Notes under the pieces: model-generated
Told to the model about the DNA's origin: nothing
The model's database searches: none
What the model saw: the letters and a program-made list of their open reading frames with translations, nothing else
Assembly: GCA_964560765.1 (NCBI GenBank)
Contig: CAZLMG010000009.1
Span: forward strand, 62,001-126,000
Direction: 5' to 3'
Length of the DNA: 64,000 bases
Source: CAZLMG01 sp964560765
Lineage (GTDB): Bacteria > Bdellovibrionota_B > Oligoflexia > Oligoflexales > CAZLMG01
Shown here: positions 44,121-51,030 of the stretch, piece after piece
Layout: each line of letters opens with the position of its first letter
How positions within the stretch are numbered: position 1 is the first letter of the stretch
Made by a program: the position numbers and the translations under genes

Positions 44121-45983
44121 TTAAGCGGCGCGACGCGGTAAGGACACCGTCATTCCGTCGATTGTAATCGTGTAACCGGCTTGCGTGGCGATCACCATGA
44201 TCGCCTGACCATTGATTTGAATTGTGTGACTACCGGCAGCGGCAACCCTAGACGGGTCTAAAGCCAACTGCATGCCATTGGAAAAGTTCAGTCCAATCAA
44301 TCCACCCGGAAGCGTGTCTAATCCTGCAAAATCAACTTGTTCGATCGGTGTTAAGTGGTGACGCTCGGGCGCATGTGAAATCGCGCGCGGACTCTTTTCG
44401 AAGGCTAACGCCGGCTCCACCTGCTCAGGCGACAATAACTCAGGCTCCAGCTGATCCAGGTCAACATCCGGCAATTCGACAGCGCTCTCGGCCACCAAAT
44501 TGACTGCCTCCGCCCTATCATCCATATTTTCGTCTTCGGTCATAGGCATCGACATTTCTACGTCAATATCAGATGCAAATTTCTCTTCGAATTCCTGAGC
44601 TAGATCTTCGCTGGCTTCGGGCAATTCGCTGGCGTTATCGAGATGCAAATCATCTCCTGGTACTTCGATTGAGTCGCTAGTCGCCATGGCAGCGGCAGCT
44701 GTGTCGGGCATTGCTAAACTGTCGGGAACCGCAGTCTCTTCAAGTTCTGTATCGAGGCTCATGTCCTCCGCAGATACTTCAAGGCTATCCAAATCGGACA
44801 GATCCTCAATGTCTGCTTCCGCCGACAGACCTTCGCCATCGATAAGATCTTCCCCGAGATCCGCATCGACCATGACCGCCTCCAGCGATGTGTCCGAAAG
44901 CTCCAAATCGGACAGCCCCTCGACTTCGCCAAACTCAAGCTCTTGATCAGCTGCGGGCTCCGCAAGCTCTGACTGCGCCAGCACTTCGAGGTCTTCGTCC
45001 TGACCATCCAGTGCCACATCAGAATCTTCGATGGGAACATCGCCCATGCCGGTATCACTCGTAAATGCAGATGGGTCAATATCCACTTCCATTGAGCCGC
45101 CCACATTTAGCTCTACTTCTTCAAGCTGCCCTAGGTCGTCGATCAATCCTGGACTGTCCCCGCCAAGCGAGATGTCATCCATCGCACCCAATTCAACCTC
45201 TTCGGTAGATTCCAAAGTTGGTAAATCATCGAGCAAGAGTTCGTCATCCATGCCTTCTATAGCCGTGCTTTCAGCCGCTGCGGGTGCCACCGAAGATCCC
45301 ATCGCCGCCAATGGGTCTTGTCCTGGGTCGGCTGCATCTTGACTGTAAGGCCGCAGAGCCTCGACGAATGCACCAACACCACAACGGTCCATGACGTCTT
45401 GCAAACTTTCGCCAGTCTCAGCACTATCGCGATACAAAGTCACGACCTTGCTAATTAAATCGGCCAGCTTCTCAGCGGGCACACCCTCCGCCATGAAGGA
45501 GGCGATTTCCGGGATCTGAGTGTTCTTTCCACCCAAGGAAATACTGTACCCCTGGCTATCCCCAATAATTGAAATATCGAGCGTATGCGTTGGCACGCAA
45601 CACTTGGAGCAACCATTGATACCAATCTTTAGCGGCGAAGATAAGTTTAGATTTGCGATCGCTTGACTGACTTGCATGGCAGCACCCAATGCGTCCTGCT
45701 CATGGTCTGGACACATCTCACCTACACAAGCTGTTGGCTGGTGCAAGCCATCCTGATAGTGACGAATTCCGAGCCCGACTTCACGCAATTGCGCGGCCAC
45801 GGCCGATGCCCGATCCTCGGCAACAAATAGGGCCAAACGCTGATCTTCCGTAGCCTTGACGATAGCGGTATTGCTGTCGCAAAGAGCGGCAATCTTCTTC
45901 AGCTGTGTTGCGTTATACAAGCCCCCAGGCGCCTCAGTAGACAACAACAAAGAACCGTTTTTTAATTTGAAGGGGGTCGCCAT
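44121..45983 (-). CDS. Siroheme-reductase-like domain fused to a long acidic repeat region
   Basis: 620 residues, an unusual fusion. Residues 1-80 resemble the ferredoxin-like half domain of nitrite/sulfite reductases; residues 80-200 resemble their 4Fe-4S/siroheme half domain, with C86 and C91 (ACVGEMC) and C125/C128/C129 (GCSKCC) close to the C-x5-C...C-x3-C cluster pattern. From about 235 to 525 the chain is very acidic low complexity (repeats such as LEDLSDLDS and ELEETAVPDSLAM). The last 75 residues form a small beta-rich domain (GLDTLPGGLIGLNFSNGMQL). GGGAG lies before the ATG. No cofactor partner gene is adjacent. Function unknown. Confidence 0.6.
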   Translation of the reverse strand: MATPFKLKNGSLLLSTEAPGGLYNATQLKKIAALCDSNTAIVKATEDQRLALFVAEDRASAVAAQLREVGLGIRHYQDGLHQPTACVGEMCPDHEQDALGAAMQVSQAIANLNLSSPLKIGINGCSKCCVPTHTLDISIIGDSQGYSISLGGKNTQIPEIASFMAEGVPAEKLADLISKVVTLYRDSAETGESLQDVMDRCGVGAFVEALRPYSQDAADPGQDPLAAMGSSVAPAAAESTAIEGMDDELLLDDLPTLESTEEVELGAMDDISLGGDSPGLIDDLGQLEEVELNVGGSMEVDIDPSAFTSDTGMGDVPIEDSDVALDGQDEDLEVLAQSELAEPAADQELEFGEVEGLSDLELSDTSLEAVMVDADLGEDLIDGEGLSAEADIEDLSDLDSLEVSAEDMSLDTELEETAVPDSLAMPDTAAAAMATSDSIEVPGDDLHLDNASELPEASEDLAQEFEEKFASDIDVEMSMPMTEDENMDDRAEAVNLVAESAVELPDVDLDQLEPELLSPEQVEPALAFEKSPRAISHAPERHHLTPIEQVDFAGLDTLPGGLIGLNFSNGMQLALDPSRVAAAGSHTIQINGQAIMVIATQAGYTITIDGMTVSLPRRAA

Positions 45984-46191
45984 GCAATTCTCCCGGCTTC
46001 CGTTACCGGCGCGATGCCAAACTATTTAACATGCCTAGGGTCGTATCGGACCTTGACCGGAAACCTTGAGGGAGGCGACGGCTGGCAAAAATGCCGGATC
46101 TCAACATGCTGTATTTATGCCTGAAAATAGGATCCCTGGAGTGCGACGAGGAAAATATCGATGAGTGGGGGAGCTTATGTAGGGGGATCGC

Positions 46192-46476
46192 ATGTTTTTC
46201 AGACTTCGTCAGGGCACTTGGAAACCATCGATGATTGCAATCTGGGCAGTCTGCGCCGCATCGGGATGCAGCACCACCATGTCGTTCGTCGATCACGAAA
46301 GTTCATGTCAGCGGCAGGAAGATCAGTATTGGATTTACAGTTCCGGGCCAGCCGCGGAGTTGTTTGATGTGATGTATGTCCGGCACTCGTTACCGGGAAC
46401 CTACGTTCGGCATGAGAACTTGACGTCACCAATGGCCAAACCCTGCATGGCGCCAGAGGCAGACCAAGGGGCGTAA
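46192..46476 (+). CDS. Small predicted lipoprotein
   Basis: 94 residues, not recognised. GGGGGA five bases before the ATG. Hydrophobic segment followed by lipobox CAASGC (Cys26), then a short polar mature part with two further cysteines. Divergent from the acidic fusion gene (208-base gap). Confidence 0.5.
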   Translation: MFFRLRQGTWKPSMIAIWAVCAASGCSTTMSFVDHESSCQRQEDQYWIYSSGPAAELFDVMYVRHSLPGTYVRHENLTSPMAKPCMAPEADQGA

Positions 46477-46486
46477 GGACGCCCCT
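46467..46486. terminator. Stem-loop at the end of the small lipoprotein gene
   Basis: Perfect eight-base stem AGGGGCGT/ACGCCCCT with a four-base loop, overlapping the stop codon and lying between two convergent genes. There is no U-tract, so it may be only a weak or factor-dependent terminator. Confidence 0.4.
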
Positions 46487-46513
46487 CGGCTAAATGCCAG
46501 AGAGTTATCGAGC

Positions 46514-47416
46514 TTAGGTCAGATTTTCCATGTAATCGCGTAGGCGCTGATTCATCAGGCCTTTAGAAATCCAGAAGATGTCTGCCAGCTGGGTCACGAT
46601 ATCTAGCGAGCTATCCACTCGCTCAACTTCACGCTTCAGCATCTTTGCAGGTACCAAGAGCATGCCGGCGAAGATATTGGCGCGAATGTCATTGACCTCG
46701 TCAGGGGAGCTAGCAAAGCGAATGGCGAGCGGATGTCGGCTGCGAACCAAGTGCAAGAATACCTCACGGGCCAGCAGATAACGGATGTACGGTCGCATCT
46801 CCGACCCACGGTACGATACCGTCGTTGTTGTCTGACCCTCTTGATTGATGACGTTCGCTTCGACAGCATTTGCCTGCTGTTCGGTCGCTGTCAGCGAGAA
46901 GTTTGGAAACAGCTGAAAGATCTCGGGCATGTAGATAGGAGCTTCGACAAAGTTTCCGGTCTCGAGTACACCGGCAACAACTTCAGCAACGGCTGGTCGG
47001 TTGATATCGAAAAGCTGCTCGAAAGCAGCGACGCTGCCGTCACTTTGCCAGCGGCTTGGGTTTTGAAAGAACTCTTTCTTCAGCGACTCAAAGTTGCGAC
47101 CAGAAAGATTGGTGGCGCCATAGCCGCGATACTCAAACACAGCTTCTTCTAAGCCTACTTTGCCGGAGGCGATTTCAATCAGCAGGCGTTCGTCGATATT
47201 CAAGTGATCGGCGATACTCCGCAGCGTAGACAACGCACGAATATTCTTTTTGCCTTTCTTCCAATGGCTACAATCCGCGGGGTCGTATCCTAGAATTGCG
47301 CCAACATCCTGATCGATGACCTTAACGTTGCCTTCGTAGCGGATGCCCAGTGCTTCTTTGCAGAACTTGAAAAGCGTCGCTGAATTTGGATACCGGTTCG
47401 CCTCAATCTTCTTCAT
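46514..47416 (-). CDS. Helix-turn-helix protein with degenerate ImmA/IrrE peptidase domain
   Basis: 300 residues. The N-terminal 80 residues are a helix-turn-helix-like domain (IDQDVGAILGYDPADCSHWK). Residues 205-300 match the ImmA/IrrE (COG2856) fold in outline: RYLLAREVFLHLV stands where RFTLAHELGHLLL is usual, and RANIFAGMLLVPAKML keeps the downstream ANxFAxxLLMP motif. The zinc site HExxH is lost (R217, E218, L221), so peptidase activity is not expected. Such proteins usually cleave or sense phage/stress repressors; this one may bind a ligand or DNA only. It has its own promoter with a palindrome. Confidence 0.7.
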   Translation of the reverse strand: MKKIEANRYPNSATLFKFCKEALGIRYEGNVKVIDQDVGAILGYDPADCSHWKKGKKNIRALSTLRSIADHLNIDERLLIEIASGKVGLEEAVFEYRGYGATNLSGRNFESLKKEFFQNPSRWQSDGSVAAFEQLFDINRPAVAEVVAGVLETGNFVEAPIYMPEIFQLFPNFSLTATEQQANAVEANVINQEGQTTTTVSYRGSEMRPYIRYLLAREVFLHLVRSRHPLAIRFASSPDEVNDIRANIFAGMLLVPAKMLKREVERVDSSLDIVTQLADIFWISKGLMNQRLRDYMENLT

Positions 47417-47537
47417 GATCTCTTCGCCTCCGTGGAATTCGATCTTTGCCGATGCACGCCATCAAGTTTGCGCCAACCATGGGACATCCTGTCCTACAGG
47501 TCTGAATATTCTCTGATGCGTGGATTGATCTAAGAAG

Positions 47538-47566
47538 ATTAGAATCGATTCTTGGTAACTCGTCAA
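47538..47566 (-). promoter_or_regulatory. Promoter of the ImmA/IrrE-like gene with embedded palindrome
   Basis: On the minus strand TTGACG (47561-47566) and TCTAAT (47538-47543), 17 bases apart, match consensus 5 of 6 each. A perfect 12-base palindrome AGAATCGATTCT (47541-47552) fills the spacer and overlaps the -10 box, the position of a repressor site. Start of transcription would be about 115 bases before the ATG. Confidence 0.6.
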
Positions 47567-47640
47567 TGCCGATACGGGAAAAATTAAAATTATCTGGTAA
47601 ATAGGCCATGTTAATCCGGCCCAAAAACCCATTATGTAAT

Positions 47641-47654
47641 TCGCCAAATTTGGC
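47641..47654. repeat. Perfect 14-base palindrome
   Basis: CGCCAAATTTGGCG, a perfect inverted repeat with no spacer, lies between infC and the ImmA/IrrE-like gene. It resembles an operator for a dimeric regulator; no U-tract follows on either strand. Confidence 0.5.
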
Positions 47655-47731
47655 GTGGCAGAGCTGTGTTGCGAATAGATATGAAGGGCCGTGCCCACAC
47701 GCCGGAAGACGCGTGGGGCAAGGCTTTGCGG

Positions 47732-48205
47732 CTACTTTTCGGGTTCGAGTATGGCGATCGCCATGGGTCCGGGGACGCGACTGAGCTTACATGCGACGTC
47801 AGCTTTGATACGGGCAATGATTTGGTCGGCACGCTCAGGGCTCTCGCGCTCTCGCCCTTTCAGGCGAACGCTCACCTTCACTTTGTGCCCCTTTTCGAGG
47901 AACTTTTCGATATTCCGGCACTTGGTGTCGAAGTCATGTTCGGAAATATTCGCCATGAAGCGCACTTCCTTAACTTCAATGCGCTTGGTCGGTTTCCGGC
48001 TCTTTTTCTTCTCATATTGGATCTTCTTGAAGTCCTGAATTCGGACGACTGGCGGATCTGATTGGTCGCTGACTAGGACTAAATCCAGTCCGACCTCTTC
48101 GGCCTTGACGAGGGCCTCTGCAAGGCTGCAGAGCTCGTTATGACCTTCACCAACTAAACGTACTTTCGGGAATTTGCGTATCGCTGCACGATCAAGAACT
48201 TCCAA
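47732..48205 (-). CDS. infC: Translation initiation factor IF-3
   Basis: 157 residues from a TTG at 48203-48205; AGGAG lies 10 bases upstream. An in-frame ATT three codons earlier is also possible, as infC often starts with a non-AUG codon. IF-3 features: KVRLVGEGHNELCSLAEALVK, EEVGLDLVLVSDQSDPPVVRI, KKIQYEKKKSRK linker, and a C-domain (FMANISEHDFDTKCRNIEKF, KVKVSVRLKGRE). The usual RGREMxHxxxG segment is altered to KGRERESPERA. It is shorter than the common 170-180 residues. rpmI and rplT, normally next, are absent. IF-3 binds 30S subunits and checks the initiator tRNA. Confidence 0.88.
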   Translation of the reverse strand: MEVLDRAAIRKFPKVRLVGEGHNELCSLAEALVKAEEVGLDLVLVSDQSDPPVVRIQDFKKIQYEKKKSRKPTKRIEVKEVRFMANISEHDFDTKCRNIEKFLEKGHKVKVSVRLKGRERESPERADQIIARIKADVACKLSRVPGPMAIAILEPEK

Positions 48206-48319
48206 AAGAACAATGCTCCTCTGATTCTTAGAAAGCGGGGACTATAGCAGTTGTGCCCGTGAAGGGCATTAACAAAATTAATCTTTATTATTGAGATATT
48301 ACAACCAAAAAATGCAACT

Positions 48320-49648
48320 CTACAACTTCTCGGCAGCAATGGTGGCCAGCTCGCTACGCTCGCCCTTCTTCAAAGTCACGTGCGCCGCGATGCGTTCACT
48401 CTTGAATCTCTCGATCACATAGGTAAGTCCGTTGTTCTGAGAGTCGATGTACGGATTATCAATCTGATATGGGTCGCCAGTTAAGACTATCTTGGTCCCC
48501 TCGCCGGCTCGAGTCAGAATCGTTTTAATCTCGTGCGGCGTCAAATTCTGCGCCTCGTCGACGATGAAGAATTGATGCGGCAAAGAACGGCCGCGAATGT
48601 AAGTCAAGGCCTCGACAGCAAGCATACCTTGGTTGATGAGCTCAAGGTAACTCTTACTGAAGCGCTTTTTCTTAGTTTGCGCACCACCCGAAAGCAGAAG
48701 CTCTAAGTTGTCGAAAATGGGCTGCATCCATGGGTTCAGCTTTTCATCCAAGTCCCCAGGCAAGAATCCGAGATCTCGACCTAAAGGAAAGATCGGACGC
48801 GACACCAACAGCTTGTGATACGCATCTTCGTCTGTGCACTTAAGTAGGCCGGCGGCAATGGCCATCAGGGTCTTACCAGTTCCAGCGGCGCCAGACAGAG
48901 TCACAAGGCGAATCGAATCATCCAGAAGCGCCTCAAGCGCAAATGTCTGTTCCAAATTCCGAGGGAATATACCCCATACACCTTCCGAACGTGGCTCCAT
49001 CATGCGCACCACTTGTCGCTTGGAATCAAACACACCGTAAATGAATTGGGACGAGTCGGCGGCATCTTCAAACACAACGAATTCATTCGCTCGTAGCTCC
49101 ACGGCCACTGGCATTTCACGCTTGATATAAAACTCGTTGATCAGAGAAGCATCGACCTTGAGATGACGAATCCCTTCATAAAAATGCGAAATATCGACTT
49201 TGTCTGCTTCGAAATCCTGTGCCTCCAGACCAAATGCGTCGGCCTTGATCCGCAGATTGGAGTCTTTGGTGATGACAATGACACGGCGACCGTCTCCGAA
49301 CTGCTTTTGCATCGCCAGACCAATGGCCAAAATATGGTTGTCGGTACTGTCGTCGAGCAGGTCGGGCAATATCTCCATATTGTGCCCTAGGTAGACAAAG
49401 AGCTGACCGGTATTCGGATGATCCTCGAGCAACGGCACCCCGGAAGACAAGGTTCCACGAGTTCGCAAGCGATCGAGAATTCGAGATACTTCCCGAGCAT
49501 TGCGCCCCGTATCAGAAAGGTCTTTCTTGAATCGGTCGATTTCTTCGATCACTGAAATCGGGATGATCACGTCGTGCTCATCAAATTTGTAGATGCTGAG
49601 CGGGTTGCTGAGCAACACATTGGTATCGAGGATGAATACCTTTTTCAT
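48320..49648 (-). CDS. PIN domain-PhoH family ATPase (PhoH2)
   Basis: 442 residues. An N-terminal PIN-like RNase domain (FILDTNVLLSNPLSI, conserved acidic residues DTN, EEIDRF, and IVITKDSNLRIKA) is joined to a PhoH-type P-loop ATPase (SGAAGTGKTLMAIAAG Walker A, FFIVDEAQNLTPHE Walker B, LTGDPYQID). This PIN-PhoH fusion (PhoH2) has RNA helicase/RNase activity in studied mycobacterial members. The full length and all motifs are present. The gene starts nine bases after the HAMP-like gene ends; infC follows 114 bases downstream. Confidence 0.92.
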   Translation of the reverse strand: MKKVFILDTNVLLSNPLSIYKFDEHDVIIPISVIEEIDRFKKDLSDTGRNAREVSRILDRLRTRGTLSSGVPLLEDHPNTGQLFVYLGHNMEILPDLLDDSTDNHILAIGLAMQKQFGDGRRVIVITKDSNLRIKADAFGLEAQDFEADKVDISHFYEGIRHLKVDASLINEFYIKREMPVAVELRANEFVVFEDAADSSQFIYGVFDSKRQVVRMMEPRSEGVWGIFPRNLEQTFALEALLDDSIRLVTLSGAAGTGKTLMAIAAGLLKCTDEDAYHKLLVSRPIFPLGRDLGFLPGDLDEKLNPWMQPIFDNLELLLSGGAQTKKKRFSKSYLELINQGMLAVEALTYIRGRSLPHQFFIVDEAQNLTPHEIKTILTRAGEGTKIVLTGDPYQIDNPYIDSQNNGLTYVIERFKSERIAAHVTLKKGERSELATIAAEKL

Positions 49649-49657
49649 CAGAAACCC

Positions 49658-50113
49658 CTACTCACTTTTCGACTGTTGTTGATGGAGATACTCACTCAGG
49701 GCATTGAGCCGCGATGCCGTTTCTTGAAAAGCGTCATGCTTGCGCAAGACTGTTCGTGCTTTAGTGTCACCGCGCAAGAGGGCTTCTAGGTGCCGATTGA
49801 ACGCCACGGTCGGTCCAATCAGCCGGTGGGTGTAAAAAACCGCCAGAGACAGGCTGGTGATGATGAACAGCACAGAAATCCCCGCAAGGTACCAAATAGC
49901 TGTGCGCATTTGGTCTGTCAGCAGTCGCGTGACATCATCGCGCAAATCCGTTAGGTCAAGAACTAGGTCCAAGGTCTCAAAAAACTGCCAACGAAAAAGC
50001 AACAGCACCACAACGGAAAAAGTGGCAGCCATGAGCACTTGAATCAAACCAAGCTTGATCTGCAAAAGGGGATGCAAAAGATAGTTTCGGAGCCGACGCT
50101 GGGACCCTGCCAA
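49658..50113 (-). CDS. Two-helix membrane protein with HAMP-like domain
   Basis: 151 residues, TTG start with AAGGAGG about 10 bases upstream. Two membrane segments (about 22-42 and 72-95) enclose a short periplasmic loop; a HAMP-like region follows (RLIGPTVAFNRHLEALLRG, with a second helix around RLNALSEYLH). There is no kinase, GGDEF or methyl-accepting domain. It is coupled to phoH (nine-base gap). Function unknown; a signalling adaptor is possible. Confidence 0.7.
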   Translation of the reverse strand: MAGSQRRLRNYLLHPLLQIKLGLIQVLMAATFSVVVLLLFRWQFFETLDLVLDLTDLRDDVTRLLTDQMRTAIWYLAGISVLFIITSLSLAVFYTHRLIGPTVAFNRHLEALLRGDTKARTVLRKHDAFQETASRLNALSEYLHQQQSKSE

Positions 50114-50190
50114 TGCCTCACTTCCTCCTTGAAGTATGCATTGCTTAGGTTAGCCCTAAACCAGGAACGGCGCTAGCGATTTTCTTCAGG

Positions 50191-50856
50191 CTAGAAATAA
50201 TAACCAAGCCCAATATCGTACACGACTTGAGTGTCGTTCTGTAGATTTTCCACTACATTCGAAACGTCGGTCACGGCCCGCTCCTCCAGCAAACCCAAAC
50301 CGGCCTCAGATTCCTCGCCAAAGACGACTGCCGAGTTCTGAACAAACATTTGTGCGCCTATGCGCAAAAGAATGCCGGTCCCCCACACCCAGCGATACCC
50401 AGCCTCGACAGCTGTTTCCCGCACCTCGGCCTCCACAGCAAACTTGGTCTCGCCATAGGTCAGATCGTAATAGGACTGGCGCGCTGCGATCCTCGCCCCA
50501 AGATACAGACTATCCACGTCGCTACTGGCATAGAAGCGGGTGCCAACAGCATACTGCTCTGACTCCATGCTCCGAAGCTGATAGTAGGAGTTGGCCTCTT
50601 CGTTATGAGACCGGGCTTTGCCTCCCTTTTCCGATACCATGTTGGCTGCAACCACCAGGGAAGCACGCTCGGTGACGCCCACCTCGGCTTCCATTCCCAG
50701 TCCAAACGCTCCCGGCACCGGACTACTCATCATCAGGCCCGGCTTGAATTCAATCGAAGCCGATATGGCAAAAGCACCCGAGTCGGGCCAAATTGCGGCC
50801 GCGATAAGAAGAAAAAACTGGCAGAAGACGCGGAAAGTTGTGCCGGTGGATACCAT
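50191..50856 (-). CDS. Predicted outer-membrane beta-barrel protein
   Basis: 221 residues, family not recognised. Signal peptide (FFLLIAAAIWPDSGAFA), then alternating strand-like segments (ERASLVVAANMV, YAVGTRFYASS, LYLGARIAARQS, VEAGYRWVWGTGILLRIGAQ) and a terminal YDIGLGYYF ending in Phe, the classic barrel assembly signal. It would be a small eight- to ten-strand barrel. Confidence 0.68.
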   Translation of the reverse strand: MVSTGTTFRVFCQFFLLIAAAIWPDSGAFAISASIEFKPGLMMSSPVPGAFGLGMEAEVGVTERASLVVAANMVSEKGGKARSHNEEANSYYQLRSMESEQYAVGTRFYASSDVDSLYLGARIAARQSYYDLTYGETKFAVEAEVRETAVEAGYRWVWGTGILLRIGAQMFVQNSAVVFGEESEAGLGLLEERAVTDVSNVVENLQNDTQVVYDIGLGYYF

Positions 50857-51030
50857 GCGAACTCCTGAATCCTAGCAAGTACAGATCTCATGTCGGTAAT
50901 ACCATTATACCGAAACCGGACAGCAAGTTCGCCGTGTCAAAGGTTTGACGCTGGCAGCCACGGACGACCCGGGGTAAAATCATAAGGTTCTATATCGGGA
51001 GTTCTTCCCGCCACTTGTCGAGGCCAGAAC

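Larger units (their letters stand above)
47417..47731 (-). promoter_or_regulatory. Regulatory region before the ImmA/IrrE-like gene
   Basis: 315 bases with no supportable gene. It contains a promoter (47538-47566), overlapping dyads at 47482-47494 (GGACA, TCC, TGTCC) and 47488-47500 (CCTGT, CCT, ACAGG) in the leader, and a separate perfect palindrome at 47641-47654. The L35 and L20 genes normally found after infC are not here. Confidence 0.5.

Noticed and set aside
47462..47698. Short minus-strand frames between infC and the ImmA/IrrE-like gene
   Set aside because: They overlap each other, lack ribosome sites and cover the promoter and palindromes.
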